A DNA stretch of 6,315 bases, taken from NCBI GenBank assembly GCA_030271565.1, contig JARXKR010000132.1, positions 1 to 6,315 of the forward strand, written 5' to 3'. A model generated the notes under the pieces. That model was given only the letters and a program-made list of their open reading frames with translations. It did not search any database and was not told where the DNA came from. Position numbers and translations under genes: made by a program. The DNA is from Pseudomonadota bacterium. Lineage in GTDB: Bacteria > Pseudomonadota > Alphaproteobacteria > Sphingomonadales > Sphingomonadaceae. Positions 4,503 to 6,315 of this stretch are shown here, in pieces (the stretch's first letter is position 1; each line of letters starts with the position of its first letter).

Positions 4503-6052
4503 CCCGTCCGAGCACTCATGTTTTCAGACTGCTGCGCTGGGGCCGGATCCTGGCCCGGCACGGCGCGTTGCGAGGGATCGAGCGGGATATCAACACCCCG
4601 CCGCAGGTCCGCCGCCTGTGCCGGATCGCCCGGTTCGGCGCCGTCCAGCCGCGTGAGCCGGATTACGCTGGCGCCTTCGCCGCAATCGGGCCGGCAGCGA
4701 TCAAGCTGGGCCAGGCACTGGCGACCCGGCCCGACCTGGTGGGCGAGGATGCGGCGCGCAACCTGCTCTCGCTGCAGGACGATCTGCCGCCGGTGGCCTT
4801 CGCGCTGATCAAGCGCGAGATCGAAGCGAGCTTCGCCAAGCCGCTCGAAGCGCTTTACGAGCACATCGACGAAGTGCCAGTGGGTTCGGCCTCGATCGCG
4901 CAGGTCCACAAGGCCGTGACGCTCGAGGGCCGCGTTGTTGCGGTCAAGGTCATGCGCCCGGGTATTCGCGAAAAGCTGGCGCGCGATATCGACACGTACG
5001 AATGGGCAGCCGCCCACCTCGAAGCGCTCGGCGGTGAGGCATCGCGGCTGCGTCCGCGGCTGGTGATCGCCAATTTCAAACGCTGGACCGCGCGCGAATT
5101 GGACCTGCGGCGCGAAGCTGCCTCCTCCTCCGAACTGGCCGAGGCGATGGCCGGGTTCGAGGGCTACCGCGTTCCGGGAATCGACTGGGACCGCACCAAC
5201 GGCCGGGTCATGACTATCGACTGGATCGACGGCACCAAAATCAGCGACATGGCCGCACTGGATGCCGCCGGGATAGACCGACCGGCGCTGGCCAAGCGGC
5301 TGGTGCTGGCGTTCCTGACGCAAGCGATCAGCGCCGGATTTTTCCATGCCGACATGCATCAGGGCAACCTGTTCGTCGAAGCCGACGGAACCATCGCGGC
5401 GATCGACTTCGGGATCATGGGCCGGATCGACCGACGCGCGCGGGTCTGGCTCGCCGAGATTCTATACGGCCTGACTACCGGCAATTACCGCCGCGTCGCC
5501 GAGATCCACTTCGAGGCGCAATACGTCCCCTCGTACCATTCGGTCGACGAGTTCGCGACCGCGCTGCGCGCGGTGGGCGAACCGATGCGCGGCAAGCCGG
5601 TCAGCGAGCTGTCAGTCGGGCAGATGCTCGACGGGCTGTTCGCGATCACTCGCGATTTTGACATGCAAACCCAGCCGCACCTGCTGCTGCTGCAAAAGAC
5701 CATGGTGATGGTCGAAGGCCTCGCGACCCAGCTCGATCCGGCGATCAACATGTGGGACACCTCCGGGCCGTTCGTCAAAGGCTGGATCCGCGACGAGCTT
5801 GGACCCGAAGCCGCGATTGCCGAACGGCTGCGCGAGGATGCGCAGACGATCATGCGCATTCCCGAACTGGTTCGCCGGCTCGAAGACAGCTTCCCGGCCA
5901 AGGGCGGCGCGCCCGAGGCCCCGCCGCTGCCCGACGTGCCGCTGGTATGGGACCGGCGCAGTGGTGGCCGCAAGTGGCCCGGCTACGTCGCGGCGGGCTT
6001 GGCTGGCGGGGCGGTGCTTTATGCGGTGCAAATGCTTGGCTGGCTGGGCTGA
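4490..6052 (+). CDS. ubiB: UbiB, ABC1/AarF atypical kinase-like ubiquinone biosynthesis protein
   Basis: UbiB proteins are membrane-associated atypical kinases/ATPases needed for ubiquinone synthesis; the exact substrate is unsettled. The 520-residue product has the family's KxGQ motif (KLGQ, 72-75), the Ala-rich loop VGSASIAQVH (131-140) that replaces the glycine-rich loop, the nucleotide-site lysine in VAVKVM (Lys 153), the catalytic-loop equivalent HADMHQGN (286-293, Asp 288 and Asn 293) and the metal-binding DFG (Asp 306). HADMHQGN differs from the common HADPHPGN but keeps the core residues. A hydrophobic C-terminal stretch (about 495-520) is a single transmembrane-like helix, where E. 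coli UbiB has two. The start is a GTG inside ubiE giving VEDLTRPSTHVFRLL. An internal CTG at the LTRP position, overlapping the ubiE TGA, is a possible alternative. It is probably cotranscribed with ubiE and the small downstream gene. Confidence 0.96.
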   Translation: MEDLTRPSTHVFRLLRWGRILARHGALRGIERDINTPPQVRRLCRIARFGAVQPREPDYAGAFAAIGPAAIKLGQALATRPDLVGEDAARNLLSLQDDLPPVAFALIKREIEASFAKPLEALYEHIDEVPVGSASIAQVHKAVTLEGRVVAVKVMRPGIREKLARDIDTYEWAAAHLEALGGEASRLRPRLVIANFKRWTARELDLRREAASSSELAEAMAGFEGYRVPGIDWDRTNGRVMTIDWIDGTKISDMAALDAAGIDRPALAKRLVLAFLTQAISAGFFHADMHQGNLFVEADGTIAAIDFGIMGRIDRRARVWLAEILYGLTTGNYRRVAEIHFEAQYVPSYHSVDEFATALRAVGEPMRGKPVSELSVGQMLDGLFAITRDFDMQTQPHLLLLQKTMVMVEGLATQLDPAINMWDTSGPFVKGWIRDELGPEAAIAERLREDAQTIMRIPELVRRLEDSFPAKGGAPEAPPLPDVPLVWDRRSGGRKWPGYVAAGLAGGAVLYAVQMLGWLG

Positions 6053-6055
6053 GCA

Positions 6056-6315
6056 ATGGAACTCGACACACTGCTCCAGCATTTCTTCGGCACCGATGAT
6101 CCCTCGCAGCTGAGCGAGGACGAATACGACCGCGCCATCGGCCAGCTCAAGATCGGCTTCGGGGTCGAGCGCGAGCCGGGGCGCCGGTTTGCCTTGTGGT
6201 GCCTGATGGAAGCACTGGGGATTGCCCCCTTGCCCGCCGACGCCTTTGCCAAGGAACCAAAGCTCAAAGCCGCCGCCGACGAATACCTCAGCGCCGCGTT
6301 CCGGATGGAGCGGTT
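6056..6315 (+). CDS. Hypothetical small protein, 3' end cut by the window edge
   Basis: The frame from ATG 6056 stays open to the window end (86 codons seen). It begins 3 nt after the ubiB stop, which argues for the same operon and coupled translation. The visible protein starts MELDTLLQHFFGTDDPSQLS, continues EDEYDRAIGQLKIGFGVERE and then PGRRFALWCLMEALGIAPLP. It looks cytosolic and helical, with an acidic N-terminal third, no signal peptide and no membrane helix. I do not recognise a family. Codon choice is GC-rich at third positions, like ubiB, and there is no competing frame, so it is likely real. No clear Shine-Dalgarno sequence precedes it. Function cannot be stated. Confidence 0.75.
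   Translation, partial: MELDTLLQHFFGTDDPSQLSEDEYDRAIGQLKIGFGVEREPGRRFALWCLMEALGIAPLPADAFAKEPKLKAAADEYLSAAFRMER

Noticed and set aside
4364..5359. Minus-strand frame of 331 codons opposite ubiB
   Set aside because: It is an antisense shadow of ubiB in GC-rich DNA, with no domain features.

Overview
The window looks like GC-rich alphaproteobacterial chromosome, most likely from the Sphingomonadales (Sphingomonadaceae or Erythrobacteraceae). That placement rests on the style of the DnaA, UbiE and UbiB proteins and on the gene order dnaA - rpsT - mutM // ubiE - ubiB, a known alphaproteobacterial chromosomal arrangement. I see no mobile element, tRNA, rRNA, CRISPR array or phage gene. The coding content is housekeeping.

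Minus-strand block, left half: dnaA (replication initiator, missing only its extreme C-terminus at the window edge), a 457-bp non-coding region, rpsT (ribosomal protein S20), and mutM/fpg (8-oxoguanine DNA glycosylase). rpsT is closed by a clear intrinsic terminator at 1812-1850. dnaA must therefore have its own promoter somewhere in the roughly 350 bp between that terminator and the dnaA start.

Plus-strand block, right half: a DUF1993-family gene, ubiE (C-methyltransferase of ubiquinone synthesis), ubiB (atypical kinase-like ubiquinone factor, overlapping ubiE by 13 nt), and the start of a small unknown gene 3 nt after ubiB that runs off the window. mutM and the DUF1993 gene diverge from an 88-bp intergenic stretch.

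The most notable signal is regulatory. The dnaA-rpsT intergenic region holds six GANTC sites (the recognition sequence of the alphaproteobacterial cell-cycle methylase CcrM) in 457 bp. The other 5.86 kb holds ten, and the 1.46 kb of dnaA coding sequence holds none. Two of the six form the arms of a perfect hairpin a few bases from the dnaA start codon. A 23-codon upstream ORF ends in a TGA that directly abuts an in-frame ATG able to start dnaA. This suggests methylation-linked transcription and structured-leader control of dnaA, but it is inference from sequence alone. I found no convincing new multi-gene system.
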